From Bacillus subtilis (lineage in GTDB: Bacteria; Pseudomonadota; Alphaproteobacteria; Rhizobiales; Rhizobiaceae): DNA of 64,000 bases. The notes below the pieces were generated by a model. The model made no database searches and had not been told where the DNA came from. It was given only the letters and a program-made list of their open reading frames with translations. Location: NCBI GenBank assembly GCA_021733665.1, contig JAHREI010000009.1, forward strand, positions 17,579 through 81,578, given 5' to 3'. Shown here one piece after another: positions 1 through 10,101 of the stretch; within the stretch, counting starts at the first letter, position 1, and each line of letters opens with the position of its first letter. The translations under genes were made by a program, and so were the position numbers.

Positions 1-534
1 GGCGGGGCGATTTTCCAGTATCCGCTGGGGCGGTTTTCCGATTTCGCCGATCGCCGGTATGTCATGGTCTTCTGCGGTAGTGTCGGCGTTCTGCTGGCAA
101 TTATGCTGACTTTTGTGTCTCCGGCAGACGGCATCAGCGGTTATGCGGTTATCTTCTTGATGGGGGGCGTGCTGTTTCCGATTTACAGCCTCAATGTCGC
201 GCATGCTAATGACTATGCGGAAGCCAATGAGTTTGTGAAAATCTCCGGCGGCCTGCTGATTGTCTATGGTATCGGCAATATGATCGGGCCGCAGATCGCA
301 GCCCGTATGATGGAGAGTTTAGGTAAAACCGGTATGCCGGTGACACTGAGCATCTGCTTTGCTGCCTATGGCCTGCACGCACTCTGGCGCATAACCTTGC
401 GGGAACGTCCGGCGATCAGTGATCAGAAGACAGAGTTCAAATATCAGGCGACCAAGAACATCAACACGCCGGAAAGCTATCAGATGGATCCGCGCAGTGA
501 TGTGCCGGAAGAGGACGAGAATGAGAAAAACTGA
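1..534 (+). CDS. MFS transporter, C-terminal part (cut by window start)
   Basis: The open frame runs in from the first base, so the gene starts outside the window; 177 codons remain. The first visible residues, QYPLGRFSDFADRR, match the loop motif between two membrane segments of major facilitator permeases of the YcaD-like group. About five hydrophobic segments follow, then a hydrophilic tail rich in Glu, Asp and Asn, presumably cytoplasmic. It is an inner-membrane secondary transporter with unknown substrate. It ends 7 bases before the convergent EamA gene. An ATG at 64 lies inside the conserved core and is not a likely start. Confidence 0.85.
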   Translation, partial: GGAIFQYPLGRFSDFADRRYVMVFCGSVGVLLAIMLTFVSPADGISGYAVIFLMGGVLFPIYSLNVAHANDYAEANEFVKISGGLLIVYGIGNMIGPQIAARMMESLGKTGMPVTLSICFAAYGLHALWRITLRERPAISDQKTEFKYQATKNINTPESYQMDPRSDVPEEDENEKN

Positions 535-541
535 GGTTTTC

Positions 542-1510
542 TCAGCTCTTTCTCAGCTTTCTGCCGGATAATTTATGCTCGCGGAAAATGATGAAGATAC
601 CCGCACCAATCACAATCGAACTACCGATCAGCATTTGAGCAGTCGGCACATCGCCAAAAACCACATAGCCGATGCCTAAGCCCAACAGCATTGATGTATA
701 TTCAAATGGTGCAATGGTCGACATTTCGGCGTGGCGATAACATTCTGTCAGAAAGATTTGAGCAATCCCACCTGCAAAACCGGCACCAATCAGCAATCCC
801 AACTGCCACATCTGCGGCACAACCCAGCCAAACGGCATGGTAAACAGCGCAATCACTGTCGAAGTCAGTGAGAAATAGATCACAATGGTTGCGGTGCGTT
901 CATGTTTGACCAGTTTGCGCACCAACATCATCGCAACGGCTGACGACAAAGCACCGATCAAAGCAAAAATCGCTCCGATCCCTTCTGCCTGACTCATCCC
1001 TCCACTTGAGAACATGCTTAGACGCGGCCAGACGATAATCAGCACACCGGCAAAGCCGATCAGAACAGCAGACCAGCGATACAAGCGTACCTGCTCTTTC
1101 AGGAAAATCGCGCTCAACACCACAATCATCAGCGGCGATGCGTAATTGATGGCAATGCTCTCCGGCAATGGCAGCAATGTCAGAGCGTAAAAACCGCTCA
1201 GCATCGACATTACCCCAACGAGGCCGCGCCAAATATGGCCGAAGATATCCGAGGTCACCATGACGCCCTGTAACTGATGCGTATAGGCTAAATAGATGAC
1301 AACCGGAAAAATCGCGAAGAACGAGCGGAAGAATACCAGCTCCCCTGCAGGTATGCCCTCTGCTGATTTCAGCAATGTCGACATCAATACGAAGACAAAT
1401 ACGGAGGTTACTTTGCAGGCAATACCAAGCAGTGGCCGTGTTTCAGGCACAGTTTCTCCGGTAGCGGCGATAGAATCTGCCAGTGGCAGATGGCGCTCTG
1501 GGGCATTCAC
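542..1510 (-). CDS. EamA/DMT-family permease
   Basis: A 322-residue protein with about ten hydrophobic segments in two similar halves, the layout of the drug/metabolite transporter (EamA, formerly DUF6) family of inner-membrane exporters. The short hydrophilic N-terminus (about 30 residues) and basic C-terminus are typical. The chosen start is a GTG preceded by AAGGA at 9 bases; no ATG upstream is better. The substrate cannot be read from sequence; S-adenosylmethionine or amino-acid export are known roles in the family. It is convergent with the MFS gene and divergent from pepN. Confidence 0.85.
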   Translation of the reverse strand: MNAPERHLPLADSIAATGETVPETRPLLGIACKVTSVFVFVLMSTLLKSAEGIPAGELVFFRSFFAIFPVVIYLAYTHQLQGVMVTSDIFGHIWRGLVGVMSMLSGFYALTLLPLPESIAINYASPLMIVVLSAIFLKEQVRLYRWSAVLIGFAGVLIIVWPRLSMFSSGGMSQAEGIGAIFALIGALSSAVAMMLVRKLVKHERTATIVIYFSLTSTVIALFTMPFGWVVPQMWQLGLLIGAGFAGGIAQIFLTECYRHAEMSTIAPFEYTSMLLGLGIGYVVFGDVPTAQMLIGSSIVIGAGIFIIFREHKLSGRKLRKS

Positions 1511-1706
1511 AGTGAAAATTCCTTAACTGCCGCTGAATTTTGTGCGGCAGACTCCCTCTTTTAATATTTACAGCATAGCTGAGTAGAGTGACTTTACCAG
1601 TGATATTTAAAAGGAAACCCAGCAAATTTCATAGGCCTGACGGTTTCACCTTACTCAGAAATGTCCTAACCTAACCATCATAATTTCAGTCAGTTCAGGA
1701 GCAGTT

Positions 1707-4346
1707 ATGCGTACCGATACAGGTCATGTCTTTCGCCTCGAAGATTACCGCCCAACAGATTATCTGATACGCAAAACCGAGCTGGATTTTCAGCTTGATC
1801 CGGAAAAGACACTTGTCACCGCTCGCCTGACGATCGAACGTCGCGACGGAGCCTCTCTCACTGCTCCAATGGTACTGGATGGCGATGAGCTGGAATTGAT
1901 GAGCCTGCAAATCAATGGTCTGCCTGCCACAGATTATGTAGCAGATCCGGAACTACTAACCATAAGCTCTCTGCCGCAGCAAAGCCCGTTCACGATGGAA
2001 ATTGTGACGCGGATTAATCCGACAACCAACCGGCAATTGATGGGTCTTTATCGCTCCAGCAATGTCTATACGACGCAATGCGAGGCAGAAGGTTTTCGCC
2101 GTATAACCTATTTCCTTGACCGTCCGGATGTTCTCTCGGTCTATACCGTGCGTCTTGAAGCCGACAAACGGGCAGCTCCAATTTTGCTCTCCAACGGCAA
2201 CCTGCAAGAGGCAGGCGAACTGGCGAACGGCCGCCATTATGCACTGTGGCATGACCCGCATCCCAAGCCGTCCTATCTGTTTGCCTTGGTTGCCGGTGAT
2301 CTCGGCTCGATTAGTGATCAGTTCACTACCATGTCCGGCAAACAAGTCGCACTGAATATCTATGTCGAACATGGCAATGAAGCCCGTGCGACCTATGCAA
2401 TGGATGCGCTGAAACGCTCCATGCGTTGGGATGAAGAAGTCTATGGTCGCGAATATGATCTCGAGATTTTCAACATTGTTGCCGTATCTGATTTCAACAT
2501 GGGCGCGATGGAGAATAAAGGGCTGAACATTTTTAATGACAAATATGTTCTTGCTGATCCGCAGACCGCGACCGACACCGACTATACCGGTATCGAGGCC
2601 GTGATCGCCCACGAATATTTCCACAACTGGACAGGCAACCGCATCACCTGTCGTGACTGGTTCCAGCTCTGCCTGAAAGAAGGCCTGACCGTTTATCGCG
2701 ACCATGAATTTTCCAGTGATATGCGCTCCCGCGCAGTGAACCGTATTGATGAAGTGAAGGTTCTCAAGGCGCAGCAGTTTCCGGAAGACGGCGGGCCGCT
2801 GGCGCATCCGGTTCGCCCGAAGGAATATCGCGAGATCAATAATTTTTACACCGCAACCGTTTATGAAAAAGGCAGCGAACTGATCCGTATGCTGCGCACC
2901 ATTATCGGTGATGAGCATTTCTATAAAGGGCTGGCTCTCTATTTCATCCGTCATGACGGTGAAGCCGCAACCATTGAAGATTTCATCAAATGTTTTGAAG
3001 ATGTCAGCGGTCAGTCTCTCGCACATTTTGCCCTGTGGTATGATCAGGCAGGTACGCCTCTGGTCACAGTCACCAGTGATTATGACGCTGCGAGCCAAAG
3101 CCTGCGCCTGACGCTGGAGCAGAAAACCGAACCGACACCAGGTCAGTGCGAAAAGCAGCCAATGCATATTCCGGTCAAATTCGGGCTGATCGATGCTGAT
3201 GGCAAAGATATTGCGATTTCATCTTATGAAGGCACCGGTTTGCAGGGTGATGTCCTGCATCTGCGTGAGGCCTCACAAAGCTGGACATTCCGTAACATTG
3301 CAGAAAAGCCGGTCTTGTCAGTGCTGCGTGATTTCTCCGCACCGGTGCATGTCGCACAATCCTTAAGCCGCGACGAGCAATTGTTTCTTGCCCGCCATGA
3401 CAGCGATGCCTTTGGCCGCTGGCAGGTTATTCATTCGCTGATGAGCAATGCGATTATAGCCAATGTCGAAAAGCTGCGCCTGCAACAGTCTGCCGTGTTT
3501 GATCCGGCTCTGGCCGAACTACTGGCAGAGCTTGCTCAGGATGAAACTCTGGATCATGCCTTCCGCGCGCTCTGCCTGACCTTACCGGAAGAAGCGGACA
3601 TTGCCCGTGACATCGGTGGCAATATTGATCCCGACCTGATCCGCAGCAGCCGTGAGGCCTTGCTGTCGGCCATTGCTGCACATGGCGCAGCGACCTTTGC
3701 CAAGACCTATGACGGCTTGCAGGACGATGCACCATTCACACCGGATGCCGACAGTGCAGGCAAACGGGCACTCAAAGCTGTACTTCTGCAATATCTGGCG
3801 ATTTCGGATAATGATCCGCAGCGGGTTTATGAGCAATTCACCACCGCTGATAATATGACCGACAAGCTCGCAGCACTGACACTGCTGGCGCATCGCTTTC
3901 ATGCTCATGATTTCGCAAAGCGCGCTTTGGCGCAATTTGAGCAGGATTACAGCGCGGTGCCATTGGCGATGGATAAATGGTTCAGCGTACAGGCGCGCCG
4001 CCCTGCCCCTGATGCTCTGGAAGCGGTACAGAGCCTGATGCAACATCCTTTGTTCTCACTCGACAACCCGAACCGCGCCCGCTCTGTACTAGGTGCCTTT
4101 GCAGCCAGCAATCCGACCGGCTTCAACCGGCAGGATGGTCAGACCTACACCTTCTTCACGCAGCTCATTCTGACAATCGATCGCGAAAATCCTCAGCTGG
4201 CTTCGCGCCTTCTCACCACTCTGCGCTCATGGAAAACGCTGGAGCCGGTGCGTCGTGAATATCTGAAGTCAGCATTAGAGATGATTGCACAGGCTGAAAA
4301 ACTCTCCGCAGATGTGCGTGACATCACCGAACGCATGCTTGCCTGA
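1707..4346 (+). CDS. pepN: Aminopeptidase N (M1 zinc metallopeptidase)
   Basis: An 879-residue cytosolic M1 aminopeptidase of the proteobacterial PepN type, which removes N-terminal residues from peptides. The exopeptidase motif GAMEN is at about residues 266-270. The zinc site is HEYFH at 302-306 with the third ligand Glu325, spaced as expected for HExxH-x18-E. The C-terminal half is the helical domain of this subfamily, and the length matches the family (about 870-890). The ATG start has AGGAG 6 bases upstream. It is a single gene: an imperfect hairpin follows, then the pleC control region. Confidence 0.97.
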   Translation: MRTDTGHVFRLEDYRPTDYLIRKTELDFQLDPEKTLVTARLTIERRDGASLTAPMVLDGDELELMSLQINGLPATDYVADPELLTISSLPQQSPFTMEIVTRINPTTNRQLMGLYRSSNVYTTQCEAEGFRRITYFLDRPDVLSVYTVRLEADKRAAPILLSNGNLQEAGELANGRHYALWHDPHPKPSYLFALVAGDLGSISDQFTTMSGKQVALNIYVEHGNEARATYAMDALKRSMRWDEEVYGREYDLEIFNIVAVSDFNMGAMENKGLNIFNDKYVLADPQTATDTDYTGIEAVIAHEYFHNWTGNRITCRDWFQLCLKEGLTVYRDHEFSSDMRSRAVNRIDEVKVLKAQQFPEDGGPLAHPVRPKEYREINNFYTATVYEKGSELIRMLRTIIGDEHFYKGLALYFIRHDGEAATIEDFIKCFEDVSGQSLAHFALWYDQAGTPLVTVTSDYDAASQSLRLTLEQKTEPTPGQCEKQPMHIPVKFGLIDADGKDIAISSYEGTGLQGDVLHLREASQSWTFRNIAEKPVLSVLRDFSAPVHVAQSLSRDEQLFLARHDSDAFGRWQVIHSLMSNAIIANVEKLRLQQSAVFDPALAELLAELAQDETLDHAFRALCLTLPEEADIARDIGGNIDPDLIRSSREALLSAIAAHGAATFAKTYDGLQDDAPFTPDADSAGKRALKAVLLQYLAISDNDPQRVYEQFTTADNMTDKLAALTLLAHRFHAHDFAKRALAQFEQDYSAVPLAMDKWFSVQARRPAPDALEAVQSLMQHPLFSLDNPNRARSVLGAFAASNPTGFNRQDGQTYTFFTQLILTIDRENPQLASRLLTTLRSWKTLEPVRREYLKSALEMIAQAEKLSADVRDITERMLA

Positions 4347-4354
4347 CCAAATGC

Positions 4355-4389
4355 GGGGGCGGGAAAGCACATCTTGCTTTTTCGTCCCC
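4355..4389 (+). terminator. Possible terminator of pepN
   Basis: Eight bases after the pepN stop there is an imperfect inverted repeat in which GGGGCGGGAAAGCA pairs with TGCTTTTTCGTCCCC across a short loop. No long T-run follows, so intrinsic termination is plausible but weak. Confidence 0.4.
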
Positions 4390-4445
4390 TGCTTTAAAAA
4401 GAACATAATGTTTTACAACAAATAAGCACTGCACCGCATATTGCT

Positions 4446-4611
4446 GAATCAAATCAGAATCATGCGCACCCAATTAAAGTGTCTCTTTCTGAAAACTGAT
4501 CGAATCACCTTCGAATCGGCAGAGGTTTTTTATTAATTATTAATTAAAAGCACTGGACACAGCGAATCACATTTGATTCATTAGGGTTATTCGGATTTCT
4601 CACCCCGAATC
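4446..4611 (+). promoter_or_regulatory. Cluster of seven GANTC (CcrM) sites upstream of pleC
   Basis: GANTC occurs at 4446, 4457, 4502, 4513, 4564, 4575 and 4607. The first six form three pairs, each exactly 11 bases apart (about one helical turn). A random sequence of this length would hold fewer than one site. GANTC is the target of the cell-cycle DNA methyltransferase CcrM in alphaproteobacteria. The alternative is that the paired GAATC direct repeats are sites for an unidentified regulator. The remaining 300-base gap before pleC holds no gene. Confidence 0.75.
4533..4547 (+). promoter_or_regulatory. CtrA box (TTAA-N7-TTAA) upstream of pleC
   Basis: TTAA at 4533-4536 and at 4544-4547 are separated by exactly seven bases, the full consensus of the CtrA master cell-cycle regulator. 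A further TTAA lies within the spacer. The site sits about 100 bases before the pleC start, between the second and third GANTC pairs. Binding is inferred from the consensus only. Confidence 0.65.
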
Positions 4612-4647
4612 ACTTCAAAAAGCAAACATTCAGATGAGGGCCACGGG

Positions 4648-7026
4648 ATGGCAAATACCGACGCGCATCGCGCGCCGAATGGTGTCCGTTACACTTCAGA
4701 AAGACGTCCGAAGCGCTTCAAGCTTTCCGGCTATGTCTATCTGTTGTCGGGCCCTGCCTATCGTAAACTGCTCTCCCTCGAGCCGGTGCTGCGTCGCATC
4801 GTGCCGGTTTTGATTATTGCATTTCTGGTTATTCTGGCCGGAGCGCGGATGATGTCGCTGCTCAGCCAGCGTGAAGAGATTGAAAGTGATGCCCGTCACG
4901 AAATGGCGTTGACGGCTGCCCATGTAGCCACAAAATTGCAGAAGCAGATGGAAGCCACTCCGCCTGCTGATAATTCCGGTGATTATAGCGCCGTGCAGGA
5001 TTTGCTGGTTGAGTTGCGCTCGCAAGGTCTGATCAGCTCCGACCTTGAGCTTGCCATTCTCGATGAAAACTCAAAAATCATTGCCGCTCTGAGCAGCCGT
5101 CAGCTGCTCGGCATTCAGGCTGAATCGCTTTTCTCCGATGCACATCCATTGCTGATGTTTGGCGGCCGCGCCGGTGTCCAACCGGTAAAGTACCGCAATG
5201 AAGCGGCTTTTGCTGCGGCTGAAAAAGTTGAACCACAAAATATACAGGCAGCAACTGCTGGCATCCTGTCTGTCGTCGCGTTCAATACGGAAAAAGCAAT
5301 TTTCAAAGACTGGCGACAGGTGCTCTCGCTCAACATTACCTTATTCGCCGCCACTGCCGGTGTCCTGCTGGCTATTCTTTATGCTTATTTCTCTCAGGCA
5401 GCGCGTGCCCGCGATGCCGATGATTTCTCCCATCAAATCCAGAAGCGGATTGATCTGGCGCTCGCCCGTGGCCGCTGTGGTCTCTGGGATTGGGATATGG
5501 CACGTGGTCGTATGTTCTGGTCGCGCTCGATGTATGAGATGCTCGGCTATGAAGCTGTCGACAGCGTTCTGTCATTCGGTGATGTTGCAGCCATCGTTAA
5601 TCCGGTTGACGGCGATCTCTATGAAATCGCCACACAGGTCATGTCCGGTGAATTACGTCAGGTCGATAAAGTTCTGCGTATGCGCCACGCCGAAGGCTAT
5701 TGGGTCTGGATGCGCGTTCGTGCAGAAATCGCGAATGAAGGCGATGTCCATCTGGTTGGGATTGCCTTTGACGTCAGCGAACAACACCGCTTTGCACAGG
5801 CGACTGCCGAAGCTGATCTGCGTATCCGTGAAGCAATTGAAAGCATTTCTGAAGCATTCGTTCTCTGGGATGCCGAGAGCCGTCTGGTGATGTCCAACGG
5901 CAAGTATAATGAATATGCAGGTCTGCCTGCCACAGCTTTGAAAGCCGGTGTAACGCGCGAAGATATTCAGCCGCTGCTGCGCCCTGCTGCTTTTGAGCGC
6001 CGTATGGCCAATGAAAATGACCGTAGCGGTGCGCAGACATTCGAGCGCCAGCTTGGTGACGGCCGCTGGCTGCAGGTCAACGAACGCCGCACGCAAGACG
6101 GCGGTCTGGTATCGGTCGGTACCGACATTACCCAGCTCAAACTGCATCAGGAACGTCTGGTGGACAGCGAGCGTCGTTTGATGGCCACCATTCAGGACTT
6201 GAGCCTAGCGCGAAAAGCGGAGAAAGACCGCGTACGTGAACTGTCCGAACTAGCATCCAAATATGCGACGGAAAAGGAACGTGCGGAAAGTGCGAACCGC
6301 TCAAAGTCTGAATTCCTCGCGAATATGTCCCATGAACTGCGCACGCCGCTCAATGCGATTATCGGTTTCTCCGAAATGATCTCAGCAGGTACATTCGGCC
6401 CGCTCGGCTCCGAGCGTTATGCGGAATATATTCACGACATTCATACCAGCGGCAATTATCTGCTCAATGTTATCAATGACATTCTTGATATGTCGAAGAT
6501 TGAAGCCGGTCATTTCTCTCTGGATCGCGAAGATATTGATCTGTATCCGCTGATCGAAGAAACCGTGCGTGTGATCTCGCTGCAGGCAGAACAGAAACAT
6601 ATCTCGGTTGAAACCAGCATTGCCGACACGATCACTGCCAGCGCTGACCGCCGTGCGATCAAGCAGGTGCTGATTAACCTGCTGTCCAATGCGGTGAAAT
6701 TTACCGGTGACGGCGGGAATATTCTGGTGCGTGCGCGCAAAACCAATGGCGCATTGATCCTCACCATTAAAGATACCGGCTGCGGTATTCCGCGTGACGC
6801 ACTGAAGAAACTCGGCCATCCGTTTGAACAGGTCGAAAACCAGTTCACCAAAACCCATACAGGTTCCGGTCTTGGCCTTGCGATCTCCCGCTCACTGGCA
6901 GAACTGCATAATGGTGCGCTACGCATCTGCTCGACCGAAGGCGTTGGTACAATCGTCTCCGTGCGTATTCCGGATCGCAAAGCACCTGCGCTGACCGCCC
7001 CTATCAGCGATGATGTTGCAGCTTAA
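4648..7026 (+). CDS. pleC: PAS-domain sensor histidine kinase, PleC-like
   Basis: A 792-residue membrane histidine kinase. A hydrophobic segment at about 50-70 and a second near 230-250 bracket a periplasmic sensor region. PAS-type domains follow to about 500, then a coiled linker. The dimerisation box SHELRTPLNAIIGFSEMI carries the phospho-acceptor His562, and a full HATPase domain has N, G1 and G2 boxes (NLLSNAVKF, DTGCGIP, GSGLGLA). Length, architecture and the position beside glnE, the two-component pair and degP match PleC of rhizobia, which acts on DivK in the CtrA pathway. Other PleC/DivJ-family kinases (PdhS) are similar, so the name rests partly on gene order. Its upstream region carries the CtrA/GANTC sites. 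Confidence 0.8.
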   Translation: MANTDAHRAPNGVRYTSERRPKRFKLSGYVYLLSGPAYRKLLSLEPVLRRIVPVLIIAFLVILAGARMMSLLSQREEIESDARHEMALTAAHVATKLQKQMEATPPADNSGDYSAVQDLLVELRSQGLISSDLELAILDENSKIIAALSSRQLLGIQAESLFSDAHPLLMFGGRAGVQPVKYRNEAAFAAAEKVEPQNIQAATAGILSVVAFNTEKAIFKDWRQVLSLNITLFAATAGVLLAILYAYFSQAARARDADDFSHQIQKRIDLALARGRCGLWDWDMARGRMFWSRSMYEMLGYEAVDSVLSFGDVAAIVNPVDGDLYEIATQVMSGELRQVDKVLRMRHAEGYWVWMRVRAEIANEGDVHLVGIAFDVSEQHRFAQATAEADLRIREAIESISEAFVLWDAESRLVMSNGKYNEYAGLPATALKAGVTREDIQPLLRPAAFERRMANENDRSGAQTFERQLGDGRWLQVNERRTQDGGLVSVGTDITQLKLHQERLVDSERRLMATIQDLSLARKAEKDRVRELSELASKYATEKERAESANRSKSEFLANMSHELRTPLNAIIGFSEMISAGTFGPLGSERYAEYIHDIHTSGNYLLNVINDILDMSKIEAGHFSLDREDIDLYPLIEETVRVISLQAEQKHISVETSIADTITASADRRAIKQVLINLLSNAVKFTGDGGNILVRARKTNGALILTIKDTGCGIPRDALKKLGHPFEQVENQFTKTHTGSGLGLAISRSLAELHNGALRICSTEGVGTIVSVRIPDRKAPALTAPISDDVAA

Positions 7027-7029
7027 TTT

Positions 7030-9960
7030 TTAGCCTTTCAGCAATTGTTTAAAGGCTTTGGCCACCAGTTCAGTTGTCTGATCCAGTTGATGCTCGACAT
7101 GGCCGATATCCGGCAATTCTGCGGCACGACACAATAATTCCAGCAAGCCCGGCAGATAGTCTTCCCGCCCCGTATTATCGTCCACACAGAGACGAATAAT
7201 CTGCGTTATATTGCTATAGAAATGATGCGCGCCCGCCAGTTCCTCAGCCTGTGCAGGGCTGGCAAATTCCGGCTTCAGATGGCGCAGATTAAGCTCGGTG
7301 GATGTATGGCGTGTTTCCGTCGCCACCTGCCCTGTCAGCACGGCGAATTGCGCGATAAATTCCAGATCAATCAAGCCGCCGGAGCGCAGCTTCAGATCCC
7401 AACTGTCACGCGGTGGTTTTTCGCTGGCAATCAATGCACGCATCTCAACCATTTCTTTCGCGGTCTTCTTCACCTCGGAAGGAATGGCCAGAATCGCATC
7501 GACCTCGGCATCAATCTCATCGCGGAACGAGCGGTCGCCGGCAATCGTGCGGGCGCGGGTCAGCGCCATATGTTCCCACACCCATGCTTCATTGCGCTGA
7601 TATTTGCTGAAAGCCTCGACATGCGTTGCGACCGGCCCTTTATTGCCACTTGGGCGCAGACGCATGTCCACTTCATACAGTACACCTTCGGCCATTGGCG
7701 CTGATAAAGCAGCGATCAGGCGTTGTGTCAGGCGGATATAATATTGCGAGGCTGCCAGCTGCTTCTCACCATCGGAATAGTCAGCATCTGCATTGTGGTC
7801 GTAGAGCAGAATAATATCAATGTCGGAACCTGCGGTCAGCTCACGGCTGCCGAGCTTGCCCATGGCTAGTACTGCAATACGACCACCGGCAATCTGACCA
7901 TGACGTAAGGAAAATTCTTTGAGTACTGCGCTCAAGGCACGGTCAATCATCAGCTCCGCAAGATCAGAGAAAGCCCTGCCTGCACGAACACCATCAATTG
8001 CGCCGGTCAGCAGGCGGATACCAATCAGAAAGCGTTGCTCGGCAGCAAAGATACGCAAACGGTCGAGTGTCTGCTCATAGGCCTCATCCGAATTCAGGAA
8101 TGTGTCCAACCGCTCCTCGAGATAAGTGCGCGTTGGCAGTTCCGAGAAAATACGCGGATCGAGCATACCGTCAAAAACATGCGGCTTACGGGTAATGATT
8201 TCTGCCAGACGCGGGGCAGCGCTCATCACCAATACCAGCAGATTGAGCAATGCCGGATTGGACTGCAACAGACTGAAAAGCTGGATGCCTGACGGCAAGC
8301 CTTGGAGGAAATCATCGAAGCGCAGCAATGCATCATCTGCACGCTCGGTCGCAGCAAAAGCATTCAGCAAGGCCGGTGTCAGCTCAGTCAGGCGCTCGCG
8401 TGCTTCTGCGGTCTGCGTTGCACGGTAGCGGCCAAAATGCCATGTGCGGATAATACGGCAAATATCGCTCGGCCGTTCAAAACCAAGCTGCGACAGCGTT
8501 TGCAATGTATCGGGATCATCTGTCTCGCCAGTGAAGACCAGGTTACCGCCGCTGCTGCCAAGCTCCGGTGCCTGTTCAAACAATGCTGCATAATGTTTTT
8601 CAACCATGCGCAGAACTGCCAGAAACTCGGCTGTAAAACTGTCATTATCCGGATAGCCCATCATCGCTGCAATGCGGCTGAAACCTTCATCATCTTCCGG
8701 CAGGATGTGCGTCTGCTCATCGGCAACCATCTGAATACGATGCTCAACATTGCGCAGAAACTGATAATTCCGGCTCAGCTGATCGCGGGTATTCTCGCCC
8801 ACCCAACCACGCTCGTAAAGCTTGGTCAGCATGGCTAATGTTTGCGACCCGCGCAATTCAGGAAAGCGCCCGCCTGCAATCAGCTGCTGGGTCTGCACAA
8901 AGAACTCTATCTCGCGAATGCCACCGCGCCCTAACTTCACATTATGGCCACGCACAGCAATATCACCGTGACCGCGATGCGCGTGGATCTGGCGTTTGAT
9001 GGAATGGATATCAGCAATCGCCGCATAATCGAGATATTTGCGCCAGACATAGGGTGCCAGTTCTTTGAGGAACTGTTCACCCGAAGTGATATCACCGGCA
9101 ACAGGCCGCGCCTTGATCATCGCCGCACGTTCCCAGTTCTGGCCGCGCCCTTCATAATAATGCAGCGCCGCACTCACCGGAATAGCCAGCGGCGTTGCCC
9201 CCGGATCAGGACGCAGACGCAAATCAACACGGAACACATAACCATCCGCCGTTCTGTCCTGCAGAATTTTCACCAGCCGCCTTGCCATGCGCGAGAACAG
9301 ATCAACACATTCATAGGGATCGGTAATTGCCGGACGGGCACTGTCGATGAAAATAATCAGGTCAATATCGGAAGAATAATTCAGCTCTCCGGCACCGAAC
9401 TTGCCCATACCCAGTACAATAAGTCCGCTGTCTTTTTCAGGATCACTGCGATCCGGCAAGGCCAGTTTGCCTTTAGTATCACTTTCCAGCAGTAGAAAAC
9501 GCACGGTTGCGCGAAGACAGGCTTCGGCCAGATCAGTCAGACGATTGGTGGTCTGCATAACGTCTGCCAACCCTGCCAGATCATCCAGTGCAATCAGTAC
9601 ATGGGCGGCTTTTTTGATGCGGCGCAGTTCCGTCATCAACCGGCTTTCCGTCATCTCCGGATCGACACCGACAGCCTTGATCTGCACGGCCAGTTGTTCC
9701 AGCAAGATGCTGACCGGAGCGGTAAAAAGGCTTTCCAGAATTTCAGGATTGGCTTCCGTCACCTCACGCAAAAATGGTGAGCAATCCAGCACGGCAGCCA
9801 AAAATCCGGTTGCGTCGGTGTTTTGCAAATAAGCACTCAGAGCATTGCATTGATGCTCCGCCGCTGCTTCTCTTAAATTTTGCAGATAAATTGTTGCGTT
9901 TTGGGGCTCAGGAACTGTCAGTGACTTTAAAGAACGATCAAAAAACAAAACACCGGTCAT
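7030..9960 (-). CDS. glnE: Bifunctional glutamine synthetase adenylyltransferase/deadenylase
   Basis: About 976 residues. GlnE adds and removes AMP on glutamine synthetase in response to PII protein, controlling nitrogen assimilation in the cytosol. Two nucleotidyltransferase domains are visible: GMGKFGAGELNYSSDIDL at about 184-201 (deadenylase half) and MGKLGSRELTAGSDIDI near 700-715 (adenylylating half). A central helical region separates them, in the usual order and length. The ATG at 9960 is preferred because GGAAAG lies just upstream; an in-frame GTG at 10011 would add 17 residues. It is convergent with pleC, 3 bases apart, and downstream of a two-component pair. Confidence 0.95.
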   Translation of the reverse strand: MTGVLFFDRSLKSLTVPEPQNATIYLQNLREAAAEHQCNALSAYLQNTDATGFLAAVLDCSPFLREVTEANPEILESLFTAPVSILLEQLAVQIKAVGVDPEMTESRLMTELRRIKKAAHVLIALDDLAGLADVMQTTNRLTDLAEACLRATVRFLLLESDTKGKLALPDRSDPEKDSGLIVLGMGKFGAGELNYSSDIDLIIFIDSARPAITDPYECVDLFSRMARRLVKILQDRTADGYVFRVDLRLRPDPGATPLAIPVSAALHYYEGRGQNWERAAMIKARPVAGDITSGEQFLKELAPYVWRKYLDYAAIADIHSIKRQIHAHRGHGDIAVRGHNVKLGRGGIREIEFFVQTQQLIAGGRFPELRGSQTLAMLTKLYERGWVGENTRDQLSRNYQFLRNVEHRIQMVADEQTHILPEDDEGFSRIAAMMGYPDNDSFTAEFLAVLRMVEKHYAALFEQAPELGSSGGNLVFTGETDDPDTLQTLSQLGFERPSDICRIIRTWHFGRYRATQTAEARERLTELTPALLNAFAATERADDALLRFDDFLQGLPSGIQLFSLLQSNPALLNLLVLVMSAAPRLAEIITRKPHVFDGMLDPRIFSELPTRTYLEERLDTFLNSDEAYEQTLDRLRIFAAEQRFLIGIRLLTGAIDGVRAGRAFSDLAELMIDRALSAVLKEFSLRHGQIAGGRIAVLAMGKLGSRELTAGSDIDIILLYDHNADADYSDGEKQLAASQYYIRLTQRLIAALSAPMAEGVLYEVDMRLRPSGNKGPVATHVEAFSKYQRNEAWVWEHMALTRARTIAGDRSFRDEIDAEVDAILAIPSEVKKTAKEMVEMRALIASEKPPRDSWDLKLRSGGLIDLEFIAQFAVLTGQVATETRHTSTELNLRHLKPEFASPAQAEELAGAHHFYSNITQIIRLCVDDNTGREDYLPGLLELLCRAAELPDIGHVEHQLDQTTELVAKAFKQLLKG

Positions 9961-10101
9961 ACTGCTTTCCACCCCAGAGCATTTCCCGATTACATTAAAC
10001 CGAAGAAACACTCTGCCCCTTTGTTGATGCGTATCACATTTCCAAAAACATCCCGAAAACCGCCACGCACTTTTCGGGATGCGCTGTAGATTCCTACCTG
10101 A

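Noticed and set aside
1956..3167. 403-codon minus-strand frame opposite pepN
   Set aside because: It is the antisense frame of a well-supported aminopeptidase; no family, no ribosome site.
5198..5890. 230-codon plus-strand frame inside pleC
   Set aside because: Out-of-frame shadow; composition is rich in Arg, Cys and Ser as expected for a shifted frame.
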